Assembly (NCBI GenBank): GCA_003477185.1 | Contig: DMTJ01000211.1 | Coordinates: 1-9,075, forward strand | Origin: Lentisphaeria bacterium | GTDB lineage: Bacteria > Verrucomicrobiota > Lentisphaeria > JABSQK01 > UBA12247 | Length of the DNA stretch: 9,075 bases | Direction: 5' to 3' | Program-made: the position numbers and the translations under genes | Notes under the pieces: model-generated | What the model saw: only the letters and a program-made list of their open reading frames with translations | Told to the model about the DNA's origin: nothing | The model's database searches: none | In this document: piece by piece, positions 1-6,529 of the stretch | How positions within the stretch are numbered: position 1 is the stretch's first letter | How the letters are laid out: every line of letters begins with the position of its first letter

Positions 1-1
1 C

Positions 2-1993
2 TTGTCCCTAATAGTAGTCGTTCTCCCGGCCTTTTCCCAGACCATCAGTTCGGGCTCCACCTTCGAAGATGGGAATCGACATTTCAGTGCTCCGCCGGTT
101 GCGCGATCGCACGTCGGCCTGACAGCGGGTGCGGACGAGTTTGGCGTGATTCTGGTCGGCGGGATTTTCAGCGACGGGAGCGTGTCGGCGGAGGCGTGGC
201 GTTTGGCGGGGGAGGCCTGGTCGCCTGCTGGCCCGGATAGCCCCAGCCCGGTGGTCGGTGCTGGCTATGCGTTCTCCATCAATTCTGGCGGCGTCGTGCA
301 GTTTGGTGGCCAAGATGGCGACACACTGACCAATCAGACCTATCAACTGCGGGATGAAGCTTGGACCTTGGAGAACGGCAACGGTCCGCTACCAAGCCCT
401 CGTCGGGATGTGATGATGCTGGGCGATTCCAATTCCGGGCTCCTTTATATGTTCGGTGGGCGAGACGCGAATGGGTTTCTAGGGGACACTTGGCTGTATG
501 ACGGAAATAGCTGGTCTGAGCTGACTGGGTTGGCCACGTCACCTCCCGCACGTGCTGAGGCTGCGATGGCCTGGGATGATACCAACTCACGTCTGATATT
601 GTTTGGCGGCATTGGCGATGCAGGCGTCCTGGGAGATGCCTGGGCCTTCTCAAACAATGAGTGGACTCAGATTCAGACTGCGTTTCCAGCGCCAAGATAT
701 GGCCACGGTATGACCACGTTAGGCGGCAGCATCTTCCTGTTTGGCGGGCAGAATGATGCCGGGCTCATTCACGACTTTCACCGCTTCGACGGAACTGTTT
801 GGGCGGAGCTTACTCCCGCCGAAATGCCGCCACAGCGCCGGCACTTTGGGTTTGCCCCGGACCTGTCGCCGAATATGTTGGTGCTCTACGGCGGCGAAAC
901 CGATGCAGGAACGCTCTCGGATACTTGGGTCTACACCTTGGATACCGAAGAGTGGAGGGAGCTCGTGCTCTCACCGGTGCATGTCATTGACATGTCCGAA
1001 GACGCCGATGGCGTGCTGCATTACGGTGCCTTTGTGATCGAATCTGGAGCCACAGTTCGCTTTCAGCGTACTGCCAATAATGACCCAATCACGATTCTCA
1101 CAGTTGGCGGTGTCAGGATCGATGGGACGCTTGAGGTATCTGGCAGCGACGGCGTCGTGGGTTCGGCTGCGGGCGGCGAGGCAGCGCCTGGCACCGGGGG
1201 CTATCAGGGTGGGCGTGCTGCTGGCGCAAGCCCAGCAACCGGCGGCGACGGTCCTGGCGGTGGTGCGCCGGGCAGCGCCCAATTTCCAACTGGCGGGCAG
1301 GCTGGCCACTCCACACCGGGTTCCGGCGTCGGTGCCGGACGGTCCTATGGCACCTTTCTTGCGACAGCTGCCAGCGGCGGCTCAGGCGGCGGTGGCGGGT
1401 TCGGCACCGTTGAGGCACCGGGCGGCGGCGGAGGTGGTGGCGGTGGTGCCATCACCATTATTGCTAGCAGCACGATTTCCCTGTCCGGCGAGATTCTCGC
1501 ACAAGGCGGACTGGGGGCCACCAACGGTGGCAATGGCTCTGGCGGCATGGTCCGTCTCGTCGCAGGTCAGATCGCCGGAGACGGCCTAATCGACACGCAC
1601 CGCGACGGTACGCAACCGGGCTGGGTTCGTCTGGAGGCAGAGACATCCACCTTTAGTGGTGTCTCTCTTCCTGCCGCGACCGTGGCCAGGCCTACCCCCC
1701 CCCCGGTCGTGGGCGACGAAGTGCAAATTAGAGTCCTCAGTATCAACGATCAGGCAGCTACGGCATCCACCGGAAACACGGACGCTGTGGACATCTCGTT
1801 CACCGGTTCCACGACTACGATCTTACTCTCGGCAACCGGAGTTCCCGACGGCGAGCGCATTCAGCTGCGCATTGTCCTTGAAAATGGCCAGGTGTTGAAC
1901 GTCCAGAGCGATCCTCTCGCGGGTGGCCAGGCGACCGCCACTGCATCCGTTCCAGTGGGCTCTGGCACGATCACGCCCTACGTCGAGTACTAG
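2..1993 (+). CDS. Secreted kelch-repeat / glycine-rich surface protein, 5' partial
   Basis: The frame is open from the left edge to a TAG at 1991-1993, so the true start is probably upstream; a TTG at position 2 is possible but unsupported. Residues 1-13 are hydrophobic and end in an AFS-Q context, resembling the end of a signal peptide, so the product is probably exported. Six kelch-type blades follow at about 35-73, 84-122, 134-172, 184-222, 232-268 and 279-319. Each has the family pattern of R..., a hydrophobic run plus GG (LFGG, FGG, LYGG), then a W or aromatic residue, spaced about 48 residues apart, which fits one six-bladed propeller. Residues 375-520 are extremely glycine-rich (a run of nine G near 474-482), alternating with short beta-like segments such as AITIIAS and MVRLVAG. 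Residues 570-663 look like a beta-sandwich or adhesion-type end. No catalytic motif is visible. Ligand and function are unknown; binding or cell-surface adhesion is inferred from the architecture. Confidence 0.85.
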   Translation: MSLIVVVLPAFSQTISSGSTFEDGNRHFSAPPVARSHVGLTAGADEFGVILVGGIFSDGSVSAEAWRLAGEAWSPAGPDSPSPVVGAGYAFSINSGGVVQFGGQDGDTLTNQTYQLRDEAWTLENGNGPLPSPRRDVMMLGDSNSGLLYMFGGRDANGFLGDTWLYDGNSWSELTGLATSPPARAEAAMAWDDTNSRLILFGGIGDAGVLGDAWAFSNNEWTQIQTAFPAPRYGHGMTTLGGSIFLFGGQNDAGLIHDFHRFDGTVWAELTPAEMPPQRRHFGFAPDLSPNMLVLYGGETDAGTLSDTWVYTLDTEEWRELVLSPVHVIDMSEDADGVLHYGAFVIESGATVRFQRTANNDPITILTVGGVRIDGTLEVSGSDGVVGSAAGGEAAPGTGGYQGGRAAGASPATGGDGPGGGAPGSAQFPTGGQAGHSTPGSGVGAGRSYGTFLATAASGGSGGGGGFGTVEAPGGGGGGGGGAITIIASSTISLSGEILAQGGLGATNGGNGSGGMVRLVAGQIAGDGLIDTHRDGTQPGWVRLEAETSTFSGVSLPAATVARPTPPPVVGDEVQIRVLSINDQAATASTGNTDAVDISFTGSTTTILLSATGVPDGERIQLRIVLENGQVLNVQSDPLAGGQATATASVPVGSGTITPYVEY

Positions 1994-2211
1994 TGTGGTG
2001 AATCATAAGTTCGTCAGAAAATGCGAGGGCCTTTCGGCGCTCCACCGTACCGGCGACACCTCGCCGATGGCCTAGCAGTCATACGCCACCTGCAGTGAGC
2101 CTGCCGAATGCTCCGCCGCGAGATGTAGGCACGGCAGCACTGGGAATTTGCAGTCCAGCTCTTATTTCATTGGGCGCACTATGAAACCACTGTGAGAGGA
2201 CCGGAAAAGCC
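1994..2211 (+). terminator. Intergenic spacer with two small hairpins, possible terminator of the kelch gene
   Basis: This stretch separates the kelch gene from the pseudouridine synthase. Just after the stop are two short stems: GAGGGCC / GGCGCTC around a TTTC loop (2025-2042, one mismatch) and a perfect six-pair CGGCGA / TCGCCG around CACC (2051-2066). Neither is followed by a T-tract, so intrinsic termination is only a possibility. The sequence GAGAGGA at 2194-2200 is a plausible ribosome binding site for the gene starting at 2212. No convincing promoter and no small gene were seen in the rest. Confidence 0.25.
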
Positions 2212-2850
2212 ATGGAAGATCAGCTCAGAGCTGGCGTGTTAGCCAGAGGCACAGATTGGTTTGCGATCAACAAGCCGGCAGGGGTGTCCGTTCATAACGA
2301 AAAGGGCAATGACGTCGTCAGCGCCTTTCCAGAATACGAGAAACTGTTCTTGTTGAACCGGTTAGACGTTCCAGTCAGCGGTATCGTGTTACTGGCGAGT
2401 GACAAATTAGTTGCCGCGGCCATACAGGGCCAATTCGCGGATCGCAGTGTAAAGAAGCGCTACCGTGCCATCGCCACCATGCCTGAGGGGTTTTGCGCCG
2501 ACGTTCCGGGCGAGGGGGTCTGGAAAAAGCCCTTGACGAAGAAGGCAGAGAATCGTGCTAAACCGGCAGGGTGGGGCGGAAGACGCGTCCCCTGCCAAAC
2601 CACGTGGACAATCGAAAAGGTCGAAGAGGCGAGGATTTATCTGACGTTGATCCCACATACGGGCCGTAAGCACCAATTACGGCGGCACGCAGCCATTGCT
2701 GGCTGGCCCCTTGTGGGCGACCGGCGTTATGGCCAGCCCGACGCCCCGGCAGGCTTTGCCGAGCGCATTGCCCTGCACGCCGAGTGGCTGGAGTTTCGCG
2801 CCCCGAACAGCGAGGAAACCGTGGAGATCACCTGCCCGGCACCCTGGTGA
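2212..2850 (+). CDS. RluA-family RNA pseudouridine synthase
   Basis: This 212-residue cytoplasmic enzyme is expected to isomerise specific uridines in rRNA or tRNA to pseudouridine. Visible family signatures, in order, are: FAINKPAGVSVH (17-28); the catalytic loop NRLDVPVSG (49-57), with Asp52 the predicted nucleophile; KRYRAI (82-87), containing the conserved Tyr84; PHTGRKHQLRRH (148-159), the RluA substrate-site motif; VGDRRYG (168-174); and LHA (188-190). It has no N-terminal S4 RNA-binding domain and is close to the minimal catalytic length of single-domain RluA/TruC-like members. The first catalytic-loop position is Asn, where HRLD is usual. The ATG at 2212 follows GAGAGGA at an 11-base gap and places the KPAG motif at the normal distance from the start. 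The exact RNA target cannot be told from sequence. The gene stands alone, with gaps on both sides. Confidence 0.93.
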   Translation: MEDQLRAGVLARGTDWFAINKPAGVSVHNEKGNDVVSAFPEYEKLFLLNRLDVPVSGIVLLASDKLVAAAIQGQFADRSVKKRYRAIATMPEGFCADVPGEGVWKKPLTKKAENRAKPAGWGGRRVPCQTTWTIEKVEEARIYLTLIPHTGRKHQLRRHAAIAGWPLVGDRRYGQPDAPAGFAERIALHAEWLEFRAPNSEETVEITCPAPW

Positions 2851-3454
2851 CCAGAAGCCAGATAGCCCCACACCTTAAGCTCCTACTGATACCATAGCCG
2901 GCCTGTCAGGGAATGAGCGAAGTGAATGCCAACTCTCAAGTGGTGTCTTACCTGCCTCGACCTGGACAGCGACGCCAACTGGCAGGCTTCCGAGCACACA
3001 TCAGGCTTCCGTACACGCGGCCTCCGCCGCCCATTCTTCCTGCGCTGGTGAATTGCCAGCGAATAATGTCTCTCCAAAGAAGTGAAGTAGGCTATTCTGG
3101 AATCTGATCTTGAGTTAGGTTCTGCCACGCGAATTGTGCTGGTCTTTGACCTTCTGCACCCGGCCCCGCCAATCAGTTCTCTGCTTTGGTGGCAATCTTC
3201 CAGAGCTGGTGCCCTCGACCACGCAGGGATCTGCATGCCACCCGAACGAGGAACTCGCCGAAGCTGCGGTGGTGTTGCTCAAGGCACAGGCGAAGAGAGA
3301 GGCGAGAAAATGAAACCGCCAAGAGGCGTTGTGCAGGGTTAACTCTACAGGAAGAAGGGAACTTAGGGAAGGCGTGATGCATGACCAATCCTGTCTTCTT
3401 ACCTTCCCTTCTTTCCTTCCTGTAAAAATGGGAGCGGCGCAATGCAGCGAAGGT
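2851..3454. other. Long non-coding or degenerate spacer
   Basis: Roughly 600 bases with no gene I can support on either strand. The longest frames here have no recognisable motif and look random. One plus-strand stretch at 3239-3313 reads like a charged, alanine/leucine-rich helix ending in a TGA, in a frame with no good start; it could be the tail of a decayed gene. The region also contains the inverted repeat at 3346-3424. Together with the damaged peptidase reading frame next to it, this looks like a zone of gene decay between the pseudouridine synthase and the gamma-glutamyltransferase. That interpretation is inferred. Confidence 0.5.
3346..3424. repeat. Long imperfect inverted repeat (purine arm / pyrimidine arm)
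   Basis: The outer nine bases TACAGGAAG (3346-3354) pair perfectly with CTTCCTGTA (3416-3424). Inside, AAGGGAA (3355-3361) can pair with TTCCCTT (3404-3410) across a five-base bulge on the right. Alternatively, AGGGAAGG (3365-3372) can pair with CCTTCCCT (3402-3409). The unpaired centre is about 30 to 40 bases. It lies between the tail of a possible plus-strand relic (ending 3313) and the end of the minus-strand peptidase remnant (3455), the position of a terminator between convergent genes. There is no T-tract on either side, so intrinsic termination is not shown; a mobile-element relic is another option. Confidence 0.45.
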
Positions 3455-3709
3455 CTATTTGCCGTTCGACTTCAAATAGATCAGAGCGCGGCGCCAGCGC
3501 TCCTCGAACTCGGCAGCGGTCCAGCGTTGGCGCCCCCCCAAGGGATCGCCGATTATTAGGCAGCCCTCTCCCACTTCCAGGACGACCACGTAGTGATCGA
3601 CAAAGCATGTTAGTTTGACGACGACGATCGCGGGCAAGCAGCCTGCGGGCAACTCTGAAACGGCTTCGTAAGTCCCAACCTTGCCACCCTCACGGCGTCC
3701 AATTGTAGT
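3455..3709 (-). pseudogene. Remnant resembling the C-terminal half of a C39-type cysteine peptidase
   Basis: The minus-strand frame is open from just after a TGA at 3710-3712 down to a TAG at 3455-3457, giving 84 residues. It contains LPAIVVVKL, then DHYVVVLEVG, then LIIGDPLGG, then EFEERW, in the order and spacing seen in the back half of papain-like C39 (double-glycine type) peptidase domains. The His of DHYVVV and the Asp of GDPLGG would be the catalytic pair. The front half, which carries the catalytic Cys, is absent: upstream in this frame are stops, then the start of the gamma-glutamyltransferase gene on the other strand. The only in-frame start is a TTG at 3650-3652, giving 65 residues. 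A truncated, inactive relic is the simplest reading; a small stand-alone protein or a frameshifted product is less likely. The family call rests on motif memory. Confidence 0.5.
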
Positions 3710-3714
3710 TCAAG

Positions 3715-3728
3715 CATAATTATCCTCC
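3715..3728 (-). promoter_or_regulatory. Strong Shine-Dalgarno plus ATG on the minus strand, opening a 35-codon frame
   Basis: Read on the minus strand, AAAAGGAGG is followed by a six-base gap and ATG (3717-3715), the best ribosome binding site in the window. The frame it opens encodes only 35 residues before a TAA at 3610-3612, and its product resembles nothing I know. It overlaps the front of the C39-like frame but is offset by one base, so a single-base indel (or a -1 shift) would join this start to the peptidase remnant. It therefore probably marks the original or re-formed start of that damaged gene. A short leader ORF is an alternative. Confidence 0.35.
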
Positions 3729-3820
3729 TTTTCTACGGAGCCTGACAAGTGGATTGGAAGCTGGGCGGGAAGGCCCTACCGTAGGTGGAATTGATCTCAT
3801 GCATACGCCAAAGGTATCCC

Positions 3821-5512
3821 ATGCGCACGGTCCTCGCTCTTTCCCTGTGTTGTTTGTTCTCGTTTGCGGACACCGCAATTATCAGCCCCCATGACATTGT
3901 GCGGCCAGAAATAGCACATTCTGCGATGATCGCCGCCAGCGAGCCAATCGCGGCAGAAGCGGGCCGCGCCATTCTGGCCGAGGGCGGTAATGCCGTGGAT
4001 GCAGCGGTGACGATGGCATTCACGATGGCGGCGACTCTGCCCCGCGCCGGGAATCTTGGCGGTGGCGGCTTCATGGTTTTGCGAACTCCGCAAGGAGTAG
4101 TCGAAGTGATCGATTTTCGCGAGATGGCACCCGCAGCAGCCACCCGGGATATGTTTCTGAATGAGGCCGGTGATGCAGATTCAGAGAAGAGTCGGTTTTC
4201 GCATCTTGCAGTGGGGGTGCCCGGTACAGTGGCCGGTCTGGCACTGGCCTTGGAACACCATGGCACCAAGGATCTGAAGCGGGTGCTGGCACCGGCGATT
4301 GAGGCCGCGAACGGCTTCGACGCGCCACAATCGCTGACTGAGGCAATCACCGCGCGCACTGATCGCCTGGGAGCCAACGCAGCAGCAGCAGCGGTCTTTC
4401 TACCGCAGGGCAAAGCACCCCAGCCCGGCAGCCACTTTGCGCAGCCGGACCTCGCGCGCACCCTGCAGCAGATCGCCGATGGCGGCGCTGAGGCGTTCTA
4501 CAACGGTCCGTTTGCTGATGCGATCAGCAAGGAGATGGCGGCCAACGGCGGACTAGTGACGAAGGCCGACATGGCGACCTACCAGGCCATCGTGCGCAAG
4601 CCGATTCGCGGGACCTACCGCGGCTATGACGTGTACTCGATGCCGCCACCGAGTTCGGGCGGTGTGCATATCGTGCAGCTGCTGAACATTCTTTCTGGCT
4701 ATGATCTGACAGCGGCTGGGCACAATTCGGCGCAGTCGATTCACTGGCTCGCGGAGTCAATGAAGTACGCGTACGCAGATCGCTCGAAATACCTGGGAGA
4801 TACCGACTTTGTCGACGTGCCGATTGAGCAACTGACCAGCGATGCCTATGCGGCGGCTGTGCGCAGCGGGATCGCAGAGCAGGCTCGGCCAAGTGAGGAG
4901 ATTCGCCCTGGCCAACTGCTTCCGCCAGAGAGCAACGAGACCACGCACTTCTCGATCATTGACCATCACGGCTTCGCGGTGGCAGTGACGTACACGCTGA
5001 ATTTCTCGTTTGGTTCCGGCATCATGGTCCCCGGCACGGGCGTGCTGCTGAACAACGAGATGGACGACTTCAGTGCGAAAGCCGGGGTGCCGAACGCGTA
5101 TGGTCTGCTAGGCGGAGAGGCCAACGCAGTGGAACCAGGCAAGCGGATGCTGAGTTCGATGAGCCCCACACTGCTGGTGAAGGACGGTCAGGTCTTCCTG
5201 GCGACGGGAAGCCCTGGCGGCTCCCGCATCATCACGACAGTGCTGCAGGTCATTCTCAATCTGGTGGACCATGGCATGAACTTGCAGGAAGCTGTGAACG
5301 CGCCGCGCGTGCATCATCAGTGGCTACCAGATGAGTTGCGCGTCGAGAGTGGGATCAGCGCGGATACGATCCGGTTGCTGGAGGCGCGCGGTCATCGGGT
5401 CGTGGAGAAGACGACGATGGGGGCAGCAGCAAGCGTGTTGCGGAGTTCGCAAACCGGCCAACTGCAGGGCGCTGCAGACCCGCGCCGCGATGGGGTGGCT
5501 GTGGGGCTGTGA
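3821..5512 (+). CDS. ggt: Gamma-glutamyltransferase (glutathione hydrolase), periplasmic
   Basis: This Ntn-hydrolase cleaves the gamma-glutamyl bond of glutathione and related compounds or transfers the group to amino acids and peptides. The family is made as a precursor that cuts itself into large and small subunits. The product is 563 residues, close to E. coli Ggt. Residues 1-19 form a signal peptide (hydrophobic VLALSLCCLFSF, cleavage near ADTA). Conserved sites are all present: DFREMAP with Arg100, which binds the glutamate carboxylate; ETTHFS with Thr374 as the self-cleavage and catalytic nucleophile; TYTLN (390-394); NNEMDDFS (411-418); LSSMSPT (444-450); and GSPGGSRI (463-470). The lid-loop segment after DDFS is present. 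The ATG at 3821 is preferred over an in-frame GTG at 3785 because it places the signal peptide at the N-terminus and has AAGG six bases upstream. Its TGA overlaps the next gene's GTG, suggesting translational coupling. Confidence 0.96.
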   Translation: MRTVLALSLCCLFSFADTAIISPHDIVRPEIAHSAMIAASEPIAAEAGRAILAEGGNAVDAAVTMAFTMAATLPRAGNLGGGGFMVLRTPQGVVEVIDFREMAPAAATRDMFLNEAGDADSEKSRFSHLAVGVPGTVAGLALALEHHGTKDLKRVLAPAIEAANGFDAPQSLTEAITARTDRLGANAAAAAVFLPQGKAPQPGSHFAQPDLARTLQQIADGGAEAFYNGPFADAISKEMAANGGLVTKADMATYQAIVRKPIRGTYRGYDVYSMPPPSSGGVHIVQLLNILSGYDLTAAGHNSAQSIHWLAESMKYAYADRSKYLGDTDFVDVPIEQLTSDAYAAAVRSGIAEQARPSEEIRPGQLLPPESNETTHFSIIDHHGFAVAVTYTLNFSFGSGIMVPGTGVLLNNEMDDFSAKAGVPNAYGLLGGEANAVEPGKRMLSSMSPTLLVKDGQVFLATGSPGGSRIITTVLQVILNLVDHGMNLQEAVNAPRVHHQWLPDELRVESGISADTIRLLEARGHRVVEKTTMGAAASVLRSSQTGQLQGAADPRRDGVAVGL

Positions 5513-6525
5513 GGCCGCTGCTGGTCGATCTAGGACTAGTCTCGGGCGGGGCCGAGCGCAGCTTTGCGGACTTCGCAACTCTGAAGAAGGTGGAGGCGGC
5601 GGGCGTGATTTGTGGGCCGGGTGCAGCTGATTTGTTCGAGAGTGAGGGGCCGCTCGGCGGGCGGCCGTGGTCACGCAGCGTCTCGGGTATCACAAATCTG
5701 ATGCTGGACTGCGCAAGGCTGCGGCGGCAGGTGGCTACTGCGATTCAGGCGACGGGGTGCTCGCTGGTGTATGCGAACGGGATTCGTGCCGGGCTGATCT
5801 GTTCGTTGGCGGTGCCGTCGGGGATTCCGCTGGTGTACCATCACCGCGATCTGGGCGGGCCGACTCTGCTGCTGCGGAGAATTTCTGAGGCGAGTGCCCG
5901 TTGGATTGTGGCAAGCGAATTTGTCCGGAAGTCGGTTTGCGGAGTTCACAAAGCTGTGGCTGTGGTCCCGAACGGGTTTTCGTTCGCCAGTATGAGTGCT
6001 GTGCCTGCGGAAGTGCCGGGCGCTGGCCCGTTGGTGGTCATGGTGGCGGATCTGGTCCCTTGGAAGCGGCATGACTTGTTTGCTGCCTCGGTGGCGCTGG
6101 CACGGGAAAAGATACCCCAGTTGCGGGCACTTGTGGTGGGGCGCGAGCGCGATGCGGAGCAAGCGCGGGTGGTGCGCCAAGGGCTGGGAGAGATCGAGGT
6201 GATCGCCACTGCTGGCGCGCTGCCGTATATCGCCGCGGCGGATGTGCTGATGTCGCCGACGGACGTGGAGCCGTTCGGCCGGACGGTGATCGAAGCGCTG
6301 CATTGCGGGACGCGCGTGGTGGCGAGTGACGTGGGGGGGGCGGCTGAGTTAGGAGAGCGGTTTGCGGCCATCGAGACGGCGGCTTCGGAGCCGGTTGCGA
6401 TGTCCGCAGCGTTGCTCGCGCAGCTGGCCAGACCGCGAGTGGTTTCGGACCTTGCGGAGTTCGCAATCGAGCGTACCGCGGGCAAGGTCTGGGACATTTT
6501 TTCAGATTCAACGAGAGGGTCTTGA
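5509..6525 (+). CDS. Glycosyltransferase, GT4-like (GT-B fold)
   Basis: This 338-residue cytoplasmic enzyme should transfer a sugar from a nucleotide-sugar donor to an unknown acceptor, perhaps a lipid-linked or envelope glycan. Visible features are the N-terminal VSGGAERSF loop (11-19) typical of GT-B acceptor domains, VYHHRDLGG (109-117), VVPNGF (152-157) at the domain junction, PWKRHDL (184-190) with the donor-phosphate-binding Lys/Arg, and EPFGRTVIE (254-262), the E-x7-E donor-site motif, followed by DVGGAAEL. It is slightly shorter than most GT4 enzymes, mainly in the N-terminal domain. The GTG start at 5509 overlaps the upstream stop (GTGA) and is needed to include the GGAE loop; the next Met (5701) would delete it. 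There is no signal peptide or membrane segment. The stop is four bases before the next gene. Donor and acceptor cannot be predicted. Confidence 0.88.
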   Translation: MRPLLVDLGLVSGGAERSFADFATLKKVEAAGVICGPGAADLFESEGPLGGRPWSRSVSGITNLMLDCARLRRQVATAIQATGCSLVYANGIRAGLICSLAVPSGIPLVYHHRDLGGPTLLLRRISEASARWIVASEFVRKSVCGVHKAVAVVPNGFSFASMSAVPAEVPGAGPLVVMVADLVPWKRHDLFAASVALAREKIPQLRALVVGRERDAEQARVVRQGLGEIEVIATAGALPYIAAADVLMSPTDVEPFGRTVIEALHCGTRVVASDVGGAAELGERFAAIETAASEPVAMSAALLAQLARPRVVSDLAEFAIERTAGKVWDIFSDSTRGS

Positions 6526-6529
6526 GATC

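Noticed and set aside
1164..1455. Possible tandem DNA repeat in the glycine-rich region
   Set aside because: The repetition is of glycine codons with irregular spacing; no fixed repeat unit or array could be defined, and nothing resembles CRISPR spacing.
1080..1589. Plus-strand 169-codon frame inside the kelch gene
   Set aside because: Out-of-frame shadow of the glycine-rich coding region; the composition simply mirrors GGC/GGT repeats read in another phase.
2883..3236. Minus-strand 117-codon frame in the spacer
   Set aside because: No recognisable motif, no good ribosome binding site and random-looking composition.
4379..4393. GCA triplet run in the gamma-glutamyltransferase gene
   Set aside because: A short alanine stretch in a variable loop of the large subunit; too short to suggest repeat instability.
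3733..4461. Long minus-strand open frame (242 codons)
   Set aside because: It lies antisense to the well-supported gamma-glutamyltransferase gene, has low-complexity Ala/Arg-rich content and no motif; it is a by-product of GC-rich codon use.
5671..6511. Several overlapping minus-strand frames of 157-210 codons
   Set aside because: All antisense to the glycosyltransferase gene and rich in Arg/Pro/His typical of shadow frames.
6362..6529. Upstream in-frame extension of the SDR gene
   Set aside because: The added 56 residues overlap the end of the glycosyltransferase gene and show no SDR features; the ATG at 6530 has a ribosome binding site and the normal family start.
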